Part shown: piece after piece, positions 57,243 through 64,000 of the stretch
How the letters are laid out: each line of letters starts with the position of its first letter
Position numbering within the stretch: the first letter of the stretch is position 1
Origin: Sporolactobacillus shoreicorticis
GTDB taxonomy: Bacteria > Bacillota > Bacilli > Bacillales > Sporolactobacillaceae
Length of the DNA: 64,000 nucleotides
Direction of reading: 5' to 3'
NCBI RefSeq assembly: GCF_024125445.1
Contig: NZ_JAMXWM010000023.1
Span: 1-64,000 of the forward strand
The notes under the pieces: generated by a model
The model's database searches: none
The model's input: only the letters and a program-made list of their open reading frames with translations
What the model was told of the DNA's origin: nothing
Translations under genes and position numbers: made by a program

Positions 57243-57464
57243 TTAAAAGATTTGTTCAAGCTCTTTGATTCCGGGAACATTTTCAATGAGGGCACGTTCG
57301 ATGCCTGCTTTCAGTGTAAGCGTCGAACTTGGACAATTGCCGCATGCGCCGAGCAACCGGACACGTACAATGCCGTTTTCCACGTCTAACAATTCCACGT
57401 CTCCGCCGTCACGCAGCAGATAGGGACGAAGCTTCTCCAGTACTTCTTCGACTTGATTATACAT
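57243..57464 (-). CDS. yutI: NifU-like Fe-S carrier YutI
   Basis: 73-residue Nfu-type protein with CxxC (C41, C44, in [18 protein letters not shown]) that carries 4Fe-4S clusters to targets. [19 protein letters not shown] is typical. ATG 57464 has GGAGGAG 7 bases upstream; the frame reaches 57488. Works downstream of Suf scaffold proteins; adjacent to yuzD and close to yutM as in other Bacillales. Confidence 0.95.
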   Translation of the reverse strand: MYNQVEEVLEKLRPYLLRDGGDVELLDVENGIVRVRLLGACGNCPSSTLTLKAGIERALIENVPGIKELEQIF

Positions 57465-57643
57465 ATACACACTCCTCCACTGTTGCATTTAAATTTATTA
57501 TATCTTTTTTGATTTGGAAAATCTATTGATACGTTATGCCATGATGACCAACTGAAATAATTGTCAAAAATCAAATCAGTGACGCAGCCGCACGAATTTG
57601 CTATATTAATTAGTAAATTACATGTGAACCTGAGGTGAACGGA

Positions 57644-57961
57644 TTGGAACTTACTGTATACGGAGCAGAAGCCGTATGCGCGAGCTGTGTTCAGGCGCCG
57701 TCGGCAAAAGCAACCGCTGAATGGCTGGCGGCAGCTCTTTCACGTAAATTTGACGGAACGATTTCAGTCCGCTACATTGATGTTTATAAACCGGAAACGG
57801 AAGAAGACCAAATCTATTGTACGAAAATTCTTGCTGACGACTATTTTTATCCGCTTGTGGTTGCTTGCGGGAAAGTGCTTGGTGAAGGGTTTGTCACATT
57901 GAAACCGATTGTCGACTACCTGATTGAAAACGGCATGCATCTTGAGCGAACAAGAAAATAA
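57644..57961 (+). CDS. yuzD: DUF1462 protein YuzD
   Basis: 105-residue thioredoxin-fold-like protein, function unknown: VYGAEAVCASCVQAPSAKATAEWL with CxxC near the N-terminus and DDYFYPLVVACGKVLGEGFV. The cysteine pair and the neighbours yutI and yutM suggest a role in Fe-S or thiol metabolism (inference). TTG 57644 with GAGGTGA 5 bases upstream is preferred to GTG 57635. Confidence 0.85.
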   Translation: MELTVYGAEAVCASCVQAPSAKATAEWLAAALSRKFDGTISVRYIDVYKPETEEDQIYCTKILADDYFYPLVVACGKVLGEGFVTLKPIVDYLIENGMHLERTRK

Positions 57962-58000
57962 GAATGAGAAACAATGATCAGGTAAAAAGGAGGACTTCAT

Positions 58001-58231
58001 ATGCTCGATTTTCACCACAGCTGGCCTTATGAACGAGTGGCAAACGACTTCTATTTTGAAGAGTGTCCATTTTGTCATCAATCACCGGTTTTGCTTTCAA
58101 TTAAAAAAGAAGCTGTTGCGGGTGCTTTCGAAGGAATTAAAGTAGATCTTATTATGCCTTGCTGCCATGAAAAAATTGTGATCGAAACGATGGATCATGA
58201 TTACATCTGGGCAGCGCAGGTATTACGCTGA
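58001..58231 (+). CDS. Small cysteine-rich protein, probable zinc ribbon
   Basis: 76 residues, family not securely recognised. CPFC (residues 22-25) and PCCH (about 53-56) could bind one metal; the rest is DFHHSWPYERVANDFYFEE and IETMDHDYIWAAQVLR. AAAAGGAGG lies 8 bases before the ATG. It sits between yuzD and dapF, all in one direction and closely spaced, so they may be co-transcribed. Confidence 0.75.
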   Translation: MLDFHHSWPYERVANDFYFEECPFCHQSPVLLSIKKEAVAGAFEGIKVDLIMPCCHEKIVIETMDHDYIWAAQVLR

Positions 58232-58277
58232 CACCCGTCATATATGGCGGCTATAATAGAACTGGAGCGATGAGAAT

Positions 58278-59150
58278 ATGGGACAGGGAATTCGGTTTAT
58301 AAAAATGCACGGACTCGGCAATTGTTACATTTATCTGGACGGAATGACGCACGATTTATCTCCGATTGCATCCTTTCCTGAACTTTCGCAGCAAGTTTCT
58401 GATCCTTATAAGGGGATTGGTTCTGACGGCTTGATTCTGATTTTGCCATCGGCTGATGCCGATGTGCAAATGCGTATCTTTAACAAGGATGGTTCCGAAG
58501 CGATGAATTGTGGGAACGGACTCCGCTGTGTCGCAAAATATGTCTATGAGCACCGGCTGGTTGATTCGGAACACTTTGCAATTGAAACCCGATCCGGCAA
58601 TAAACAGGCCGTTGTACACGCGCGGAATGGTGCGGTGAACGAGGTGACGGTAGATATGGGAGAGCCGATCCTTGAACGAGAACGGATTCCTGTAGCGGGG
58701 GAAAAACGTGGCCAGAAGGTTATCCGTGAGCACTTATCCATCGGGGATAAGGAATATACGTTTACTGCTGTATCTATGGGAAATCCGCATGCCCTATTTT
58801 TTGTAGAAGATATTTCTAAAGCGCCGATTCACAAGCTTGGTGCGTTGCTGGCGGATAAGGATCCCCTTTTTCCAAATGGTGCGAATATCGGGTTCGTTGA
58901 ACCGATTACAGATCGTGAAGTGAACTACCGTGTATGGGAATGTGGATCAGGAATTACTCAAGCCTGTGGTACAGGGGCCTGTGCGTCCGTTGTTGCCTCT
59001 ATCTTGGAAGAACGCGTGACAAAGGATGTGCCGGTAACCGTGCATCTTGACGGTGGCGATTTAACTATTGAATGGCGGTCGGAAACGAATCATGTACTGA
59101 TGACCGGTGAAGCAAAAGTGATTTGTGAAGGGGTTTATTTTCAAGAATAG
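58278..59150 (+). CDS. dapF: Diaminopimelate epimerase
   Basis: Interconverts LL- and meso-diaminopimelate for peptidoglycan and lysine. 290 residues; FIKMHGLGNCYIYLD, the first catalytic cysteine C78 in MNCGNGLRC and the second near 230 in QACGTGACAS, with two mirror-image alpha/beta halves. PLFPNGANIGFVE is typical. GGAGCGATGAG precedes the ATG. Confidence 0.96.
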   Translation: MGQGIRFIKMHGLGNCYIYLDGMTHDLSPIASFPELSQQVSDPYKGIGSDGLILILPSADADVQMRIFNKDGSEAMNCGNGLRCVAKYVYEHRLVDSEHFAIETRSGNKQAVVHARNGAVNEVTVDMGEPILERERIPVAGEKRGQKVIREHLSIGDKEYTFTAVSMGNPHALFFVEDISKAPIHKLGALLADKDPLFPNGANIGFVEPITDREVNYRVWECGSGITQACGTGACASVVASILEERVTKDVPVTVHLDGGDLTIEWRSETNHVLMTGEAKVICEGVYFQE

Positions 59151-59162
59151 GCAAATGTATAT

Positions 59163-59191
59163 TTGTGATTTAGGTCACATCACGATATAAT
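59163..59191 (+). promoter_or_regulatory. yutM promoter with CRP/FNR-type operator
   Basis: TTGTGA (59163-59168)-N17-TATAAT (59186-59191), a strong sigma-A promoter. TGTGA-TTTAGG-TCACA (59164-59179) is a perfect CRP/FNR-family palindrome overlying the -35 and spacer, a position that would repress. Confidence 0.75.
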
Positions 59192-59221
59192 GTAACTAAA
59201 TCGTAAAAGGGGCTGAAAGAA

Positions 59222-59587
59222 ATGAACATTACATTGACTGATGCTGCCGGTTTTCGTGTCAAGGAAATGATTGAAAACGAACCAGGAGAAAATCTATTTC
59301 TCCGCGTTGGTGTCGGTGGTGGCGGCTGCTCCGGACTGACTTACGGAATGGGATTCGATGATAAAATGATTGATGGCGACCTCGCCTTTGAAGGACAGGG
59401 ATTTAAGGTAGTTGTCGACAAGAATAGTGCACCAATGCTCGACGGAGTTACCATTGACTTTAAACAAAATCTTGACGGCGGCGGATTTACCATCGATAAT
59501 CCGAACGCGATCTCTTCTTGTGGCTGCGGACACTCATTTAAAACAGCGGAAAATGAAGGACAGCCTGCGAAGCAATGTGATTGTTGA
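59222..59587 (+). CDS. yutM: A-type Fe-S carrier (YutM/ErpA/SufA-like)
   Basis: 121-residue HesB/IscA-family protein. Cluster-binding cysteines: C36 (GGCSGL) and the C-terminal CGCG (C100, C102); an additional CDC sits at the very end (C119, C121). Delivers clusters from Suf to apoproteins, probably LipA, GltA and others. AAAAGGGG precedes the ATG. Own promoter with a possible FNR-type operator. Confidence 0.95.
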   Translation: MNITLTDAAGFRVKEMIENEPGENLFLRVGVGGGGCSGLTYGMGFDDKMIDGDLAFEGQGFKVVVDKNSAPMLDGVTIDFKQNLDGGGFTIDNPNAISSCGCGHSFKTAENEGQPAKQCDC

Positions 59588-59705
59588 TCGGGTATAAGAT
59601 TAGGATTAACAATTGAGGATTGTGGATTCCAAATGAAACAAGAGAGATTTATCCTTGCTAATTTATTATGATTCAATTGGGAAATAGTCTCTATAACTTG
59701 TTTTT

Positions 59706-59753
59706 AAGACCATCTTTTAGTGATGAATCTAATCGCTAGGAGGTGGTCTTTAT
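59706..59753 (+). terminator. Hairpin after yutM
   Basis: AAGACCATCT and AGGTGGTCTTT pair, with an inner AGTGAT/ATCGCT stem, followed by TATTTTG. The 285-bp gap (59588-59872) holds only this and a second hairpin at about 59800-59838 (AAAAGCCA with TGGCTTTT). Confidence 0.65.
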
Positions 59754-59872
59754 TTTGCCTTTTTAGCGGACTTGGACGATACCTAAATAAAAAAAATTCG
59801 GTGAAAAGCCAAAAAAGGCTGATGACAAAATGGCTTTTCCCGGACTAGATAATCCGGCTTATCTCGGAGTGT

Positions 59873-60772
59873 TCACGAGCTCGGGCTGTGACCGACAGAC
59901 CGTTTCGCCGATTTCTTATTGGTTAGATAAACACCGAGAATAACAACAAGGCCTCCGATGATTTGAAAGAGATTAATCCCGTTCCCTAATAGAATACTGA
60001 GAATTGCGGTAAACACTGTAATTAAGTTTAAAAAGATACCTGCGTGACTTGATCCCACTATGGGCACGCCCATATTCCAGAATAACAGCGAACCAACGGA
60101 AGGGAAGAGGCCCAGATAAAGAATACCGAGTGTCGTTGCAGGGGTAAAAGACCAGTTGAATTTTGAATCAATGAAAAATGGCAGCATCAGCAGCAAACTG
60201 ACAGCTACGGTAACAGCAGTTGCCCCGACTGGGGGTAAGCCTTTGATTTTATTACTGAGCAACGTATAAAAGGTCCATGAAATAATCACTAGGAGCATGA
60301 AAAGATCTCCCGCATTGTAATCAATTGCAAATATGCGCAAAAGGTTGCCATTAGTAAGAACGAGCAGCACGCCAATCAGGGAAACAACTAATCCCAGAAC
60401 ATTTATTTTCTTTAATTTTTCCTTTAATAACCAAGCTGCAAAGATCGCAATCATGGCCGGATTGACCGAATTGATTAACGCTGCATCCAGAGATGTCGTA
60501 AAATAAAGAGCTTCATAAAGTAAAATGTTGTAGCCTATAATACCCAGTACAGAAAGAATAAGCAGTACCTTCCATTCTCGCCAAATTGCCTTCCAATTCG
60601 GTTTTTCAATAATTTGTGCGAGCGGGAAAAGAATCATTGCTGCGATCAGCCAGCGTAAAAAATTGATCTGAATCGGCTGCATGGCCCCGATCACATATTT
60701 GCCACAAATATAATTACCGGCCCAAAAAAAGTTCGCAAGAATAAGAAGAACGATGGCTGTTGACTTTTTCAA
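59873..60772 (-). CDS. EamA/DMT-family transporter
   Basis: Integral membrane protein of 299 residues with ten predicted helices in two EamA repeats (first: ILANFFWAGNYICGKYVIG, NFLRWLIAAMILFPLA; second: GDLFMLLVIISWTFYTLLSNK). Drug/metabolite exporter superfamily; substrate not predictable, amino acids or drugs are common. TTG start (60772) after GGGGATGAG. Stands alone, with an inverted repeat about 90 bases upstream. Confidence 0.88.
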   Translation of the reverse strand: MKKSTAIVLLILANFFWAGNYICGKYVIGAMQPIQINFLRWLIAAMILFPLAQIIEKPNWKAIWREWKVLLILSVLGIIGYNILLYEALYFTTSLDAALINSVNPAMIAIFAAWLLKEKLKKINVLGLVVSLIGVLLVLTNGNLLRIFAIDYNAGDLFMLLVIISWTFYTLLSNKIKGLPPVGATAVTVAVSLLLMLPFFIDSKFNWSFTPATTLGILYLGLFPSVGSLLFWNMGVPIVGSSHAGIFLNLITVFTAILSILLGNGINLFQIIGGLVVILGVYLTNKKSAKRSVGHSPSS

Positions 60773-61290
60773 ATTCTCATCCCCAAAATTGATCCAACAC
60801 TATTTTTAATTTAAGACAGGAAAGCTTCGAGCAATAGATCAAAAAGTCTCTTTCATACTAAAACAATTTTGGTTTCCCAGCCAAAATTGTGGGTAAGAGA
60901 AGATGTTCATCACATTTAATGCTCATAGTTTAGCACATAAACAAGTGGAAGGTGTGTATTATGCTGCTTTCTTATCCGAGCAGCCGATTGAGTGAGCGAA
61001 TGAACGGGAAATCAAATTTGTTGATGAGGGTCATTTTGACGCGTATGGTTATCCATAAAGAAGGCTTGATTCTTTCCTTTTTTAAGCTGTTTTGACACAA
61101 ATTGTCCTTGAAAAATTAACACAAAAGACATATTATGAGAAGGGAAACGAATTCAGGTTTATTGATTGCTGCTCGGCCGGATTACATGCACGGAATTGAG
61201 TCTATTAGTCGGCTGGCAGTACGCATTGGCAGACAGAGGTTATAACTGTATTCATTTTTTTATAAAAGAAAAAGGTGGCTGTGAACAATC
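60773..61290. other. Intergenic region between the transporter and ndh
   Basis: 518 bp. Contains a perfect inverted repeat ACAATTTTGG-N8-CCAAAATTGT (60862-60889), a 44-codon frame at 60961-61095 with GGAAGG upstream but unremarkable sequence (I do not call it), and the ndh promoter. Confidence 0.5.
61108..61136 (+). promoter_or_regulatory. Sigma-A promoter of ndh
   Basis: TTGAAA-N17-TATTAT, leaving a leader of about 150 bases; a TTGACA lies 17 bases further up without a good -10. Confidence 0.6.
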
Positions 61291-62508
61291 ATGAGTAAGC
61301 CGAAAATCGTGATACTTGGCGCCGGATACGGCGGTATGATGGCGACTGTGCGCCTCACAAAAGAATTAACTGCTGAGGACGCGGATATTACACTTGTGAA
61401 CAAGCATAATTACCATTATCAAACAACTTGGCTGCATGAGGCTGCGGCGGGAACGATTCATCATGACCGAACGAGAATGCTGATTAAAAATGTAATCAAC
61501 ACAAATCGTGTGAATTTTATGCAGGATTCTGTTCAATCGATTGACCGTAAAAACCATAAAGTGCTGCTCAAAAACGGTGAGATTGATTATGATTATCTGA
61601 TTATTGCATTAGGATTTGAATCAAATACGTTCGGTATCAAAGGATTGGAAGAGAACGCGTTCGCTATCCGCAGTGTAAACACCGCGCGTAAGATTCGCGA
61701 ACACATTGAGTATCGCTTTGCCAGCTACAACAGTGATCCGGATGCAAAAGACAGCGATTTGACCATTGTTGTCGGCGGCGCCGGTTTGAGCGGCGTTGAA
61801 TTTCTTGGCGAGCTTATTGACCGAATTCCGGCACTTTGCAAGGAATACGATATTGACCCGAGTAAAGTGCGGATTGTGGATGTTGAAGGCATGCCTTTTG
61901 TTCTGCCTCCGTTTGATCGCGAGTTGGCGGACTATGCCCAAAAGTATTTGGAAAGTAAGGGTGTTGAGTTTAGATTAAGTACGTTTATTAAAGAAGCAAC
62001 TCCGGAAGGCGTAAAAGTTCAAAAGAAGGACAGCGAAGAATTGGAAGAAATTCAAGCGGGTACCGTTGTTTGGACGGGCGGTGTCAAAGCGAACCATATT
62101 CCTGCCGAATCCGGATTTGCAACAAATCGCGGAAAGATTCAGGTAAGCGCGGATCTGCGTTCTCCGGAAGATGATCACATTTTTGCAATCGGGGATGTGG
62201 CTGTTGTCTTTCCTCCCGGTGCGGAACGTCCTTATCCACCAACAGCTCAGATTGCCATTCAAGAAGCTGAAAATTTGGCGAAAAATATGAAACATATCCT
62301 TAAGGGAGAAGAGACGGAATTGTTTGTCTATAAGCCTAAGGGCACAGTGGCGTCACTTGGCGAAAAACAGGCGATTGGTGTCGTGTTTGATCATAAACTG
62401 ACTGGAAAACCGGCAGCGGCAATGAAAAAGGTGATCGACGACCGTTATCTGCTGATGCTTGGCGGTGTTCCTCTTGTGCTGAAAAAAGGCAAATTGAATC
62501 TGCTCTAA
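61291..62508 (+). CDS. ndh: Type II NADH:quinone oxidoreductase
   Basis: Non-proton-pumping NADH dehydrogenase, peripheral on the inner face of the membrane. 405 residues; FAD motif ILGAGYGGMMA (8-18), NADH motif VVGGAGLSGVEFLGEL near 155-170, GTVVWTGGVKAN, and HIFAIGDVAVV with the FAD aspartate. The C-terminal amphipathic end (LMLGGVPLVLKKGKLNLL) likely anchors it. Matches YumB/Ndh-type of Bacillus. Transcribed alone. Confidence 0.94.
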   Translation: MSKPKIVILGAGYGGMMATVRLTKELTAEDADITLVNKHNYHYQTTWLHEAAAGTIHHDRTRMLIKNVINTNRVNFMQDSVQSIDRKNHKVLLKNGEIDYDYLIIALGFESNTFGIKGLEENAFAIRSVNTARKIREHIEYRFASYNSDPDAKDSDLTIVVGGAGLSGVEFLGELIDRIPALCKEYDIDPSKVRIVDVEGMPFVLPPFDRELADYAQKYLESKGVEFRLSTFIKEATPEGVKVQKKDSEELEEIQAGTVVWTGGVKANHIPAESGFATNRGKIQVSADLRSPEDDHIFAIGDVAVVFPPGAERPYPPTAQIAIQEAENLAKNMKHILKGEETELFVYKPKGTVASLGEKQAIGVVFDHKLTGKPAAAMKKVIDDRYLLMLGGVPLVLKKGKLNLL

Positions 62509-62529
62509 GCAGTTGTATTGATTAAAAAT

Positions 62530-62590
62530 AGATCCTCTCTAGTTGGACCGATGAACGAATCTGCCGGCCGGAGGGGATCTATTATTTTTT
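62530..62590 (+). terminator. Terminator of ndh
   Basis: AGATCCTCTC and GAGGGGATCT form an outer stem with an inner GC-rich region, followed by ATTATTTTTTT. Confidence 0.75.
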
Positions 62591-62740
62591 TAAGTGAAAA
62601 TTGCTTTAGAATAAAGTACTTTTTTGTGCAGCTTTAATGCTGTATGGGGAGACAAGAAAAAGAATTTGAATCACATCAAGCGCTACATTGAAAGTATTGC
62701 CAAAAATTGATACTTACCGGTGGGGAGCGGTAATCGATTA

Positions 62741-62793
62741 AAAAAGAAGCTGTATCATCGTCGATCGTGAAGGCGAGATACAGCTTCTTTTTT
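62741..62793. terminator. Bidirectional terminator
   Basis: AAAGAAGCTGTATC and GATACAGCTTCTTT pair perfectly, with A and T runs on either side, between ndh and the minus-strand XRE gene. Confidence 0.85.
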
Positions 62794-62835
62794 ATCTGAC
62801 TTATCGATGCAGTTGAGGGCTACTCTGACAGCTGC

Positions 62836-63198
62836 TTATTTCAGCCATTTCCAGATTTGCACTAATCGATTGGCTTTTTCAGGATATTCATTCATCTGAT
62901 CGATCATTTGGTCAAGTTCCGGAATCTTTTTAATCTTCTCAAGCAACTTTTGGTCTTCTTCACTGTTGTATCCTAGTGAAGGCTCATTGATTAAACCGGT
63001 GCGACCAAGCAAATAATCTGTGGAAACACGAAAATAATCCGCAATGTGCACAATCATGTCAGGATCGGGCTTGCGGTCTCCGGATTCGTAGCGGCTCAGC
63101 TGCGCATTGGAAATATTCAATTGGCGCGCCATTTCAAGCTGCGACACACTTTTTTCGTCGCGCAGGAAACGAATTCTGCTGCCTAATGTGTTCCCCAT
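62836..63198 (-). CDS. XRE-family transcriptional regulator
   Basis: 120 residues from ATG 63198 (AGGAGGATC 7 bases upstream). N-terminal Cro/CI helix-turn-helix (RIRFLRDEKSVSQLEMARQL, NISNAQLSRYESGDRKPDPDM, about 5-62), then a short helical tail (PELDQMIDQMNEYPEKANRLVQIWKWL) that probably dimerises. Similar to Bacillus small repressors such as the SinR/ImmR type in layout only. Target unknown; divergent from a second XRE gene. Confidence 0.85.
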   Translation of the reverse strand: MGNTLGSRIRFLRDEKSVSQLEMARQLNISNAQLSRYESGDRKPDPDMIVHIADYFRVSTDYLLGRTGLINEPSLGYNSEEDQKLLEKIKKIPELDQMIDQMNEYPEKANRLVQIWKWLK

Positions 63199-63369
63199 CC
63201 GGAGTGATCCTCCTGCCATTTGCTTTATCAGTAAACAAGAAAATTCTATCATGTTCTCTTTTTAATCGTATTTTGTTTGACAAATAGGAAAAATAATTGA
63301 TGAAAATAAGGTGATAATGCTATAATTTTAACTATAATTGCCGAATGGGTAATAGAAGGGGGACTCGCT

Positions 63370-63582
63370 ATGCTGACTGTTGACCTGAATAAAATGAGAC
63401 AGTTAAGAGAATCAAAAATGTCACTACAGGAAATGGCAATGCGAATCGGCTATCGTAGTGCCAATGGTTACTATTATCTTGAATGCGGGAGAAGCAAGAT
63501 TAGCGCCGTGACATTGGCAAAAGTGGCGGCAGTACTGAATGTACCGATTCAGGAACTATTTATTGATCAAGCAGGAAAGTGA
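63370..63582 (+). CDS. Small XRE-family regulator
   Basis: 70 residues, essentially one helix-turn-helix domain: KMRQLRESKMSLQEMAMRIG, YRSANGYYYLECGRSKIS, TLAKVAAVLNVPIQELF. GAAGGGGGA precedes the ATG. Divergent from the previous XRE gene with a 171-bp shared control region. It lacks any other domain, so DNA binding is the only function to infer. Confidence 0.82.
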   Translation: MLTVDLNKMRQLRESKMSLQEMAMRIGYRSANGYYYLECGRSKISAVTLAKVAAVLNVPIQELFIDQAGK

Positions 63583-63755
63583 TACGAGGTGTCTTCTGAA
63601 GGAGATGGAAAAAATCACATGTAATGAAGCGCTGCCAAAGCTTTGATTTTATCCGAGTCAATGCTAAACTTAGTATCGGAAATAAATTAGCTGTTTAAGG
63701 CAGAGACTATTGCTTGTGAGTCATTCACCGGCCATCTCTGAAAGGAGACTTTTTT

Positions 63756-64000
63756 ATGTGCGGATTTTGCGGATACATTGCAGGAGATCGTCATTTGGAA
63801 CCGGATAATCATGAACAAAACGCGATGTTCGCACGGGCGGAGATAATCAATCACCGTGGACCCGATGATGCGGGTTATTATACGGATGATCAAGTTCAGT
63901 TAGCATTTCGCAGATTAAGTATCATTGATCTTGCCGGCGGGCATCAGCCGCTTCCCTATGAAAATGAGCGTTACTACATTATTTTCAACGGTGAAGTTTA
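63756..64000 (+). CDS. asnO: Asparagine synthase (glutamine-hydrolysing), N-terminal part
   Basis: The gene runs off the window after 81 codons. Class II glutamine amidotransferase start MCGFCGYIAG with the catalytic C2, then INHRGPDDAGYY, FRRLSIIDLAGGHQPLPY and FNGEV, which matches the AsnB/AsnO group; the GGHQPLPYEN region looks most like AsnO, used during sporulation in B. subtilis. The C-terminal synthetase domain is outside. AAAGGAGA lies before the ATG. Confidence 0.85.
   Translation, partial: MCGFCGYIAGDRHLEPDNHEQNAMFARAEIINHRGPDDAGYYTDDQVQLAFRRLSIIDLAGGHQPLPYENERYYIIFNGEV

Noticed and set aside
60961-61095. 44-codon ORF with GGAAGG upstream, between the EamA transporter and ndh
   Set aside because: Composition is unremarkable, no domain or membrane segment, and the site is only fair; not enough to call a gene.
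63583-63755. Promoter or leader RNA before asnO
   Set aside because: A TTGATT and TAAACT pair is visible at 16 bases but weak; no T-box or other leader motif seen.

Overview
The window reads as chromosome of a low-GC, endospore-forming member of the Bacilli. Evidence for spores: two CotF-like coat proteins, YunB, a LytH-type M23 endopeptidase and YutH. Evidence for Bacilli: T-box and SAM riboswitch leaders, the Bacillus-type SufCDSUB operon, SigI/RsgI, GltC/GltAB and LipM-type lipoylation. Gene content and sequence character would fit Sporolactobacillaceae or a close relative, but that placement is inference. No rRNA, tRNA, insertion sequence, prophage or CRISPR-cas locus was seen. Most of the window is conserved core genome, and the unusual signals lie mainly in leaders and intergenic DNA.

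Layout. 1-583: no gene, with an array of four short palindromes. 584-6283: type II pantothenate kinase, then on the minus strand serA and a class V aminotransferase behind a serine-type T-box, and hisC. 6284-15430: an RpiR-type regulator behind cre-like sites, the hom-thrC-thrB threonine operon (minus), an orphan gene under its own T-box, and a SNF2 helicase/SWIM-finger pair (minus). 15954-24942: lipM-lipA, then gltC divergent from gltAB. 25359-32952: ppx-ppk, then the class Ib ribonucleotide reductase operon nrdIEF with NrdR-like boxes. 33072-39644: YpjP, a GDSL hydrolase, a secreted CAP protein, an S9 peptidase (YuxL), two CotF-like coat proteins, an ArsC-like protein and gcvH. 39954-50498: sigI-rsgI, a SAM riboswitch with metNPQ, and sufCDSUB. 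51028-59587: yunD, yunC, yunB, lytH, yutD, yutF, yutH, yutI, yuzD, a small cysteine protein, dapF and yutM. 59873-64000: an EamA transporter, type II NADH dehydrogenase, two small XRE regulators and the start of an asparagine synthetase.

How the genes fit together. Several units serve amino-acid supply (Ser, Thr, His, Glu, Met uptake, Asn, DAP), several controlled by RNA sensors. Lipoylation (LipM, LipA) has its likely entry acceptor GcvH in the same window. Fe-S assembly appears as SufCDSUB plus the carriers YutI and YutM, and LipA, GltA and GltB are client Fe-S enzymes. From memory of the B. subtilis map, the yut/yun/suf/met/gcvH/yus genes lie in one broad chromosomal region there too, so this looks like a rearranged version of that neighbourhood with sigI-rsgI and a few others inserted.

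Main points of interest: the CRISPR-like palindrome array (292-477); a T-box controlling an unrecognised gene (10955-11821); a 30-residue membrane micro-ORF whose ribosome binding site is the 3' arm of the thr terminator (7173-7309); a probable AUU start codon for rsgI (40738); a hairpin that can mask the yunB ribosome binding site (52843-52883); a perfect CRP/FNR-type operator in the yutM promoter (59164-59179); and an alternating triple repeat in the nrd promoter (29387-29421). No undescribed multi-gene system could be demonstrated from sequence alone.
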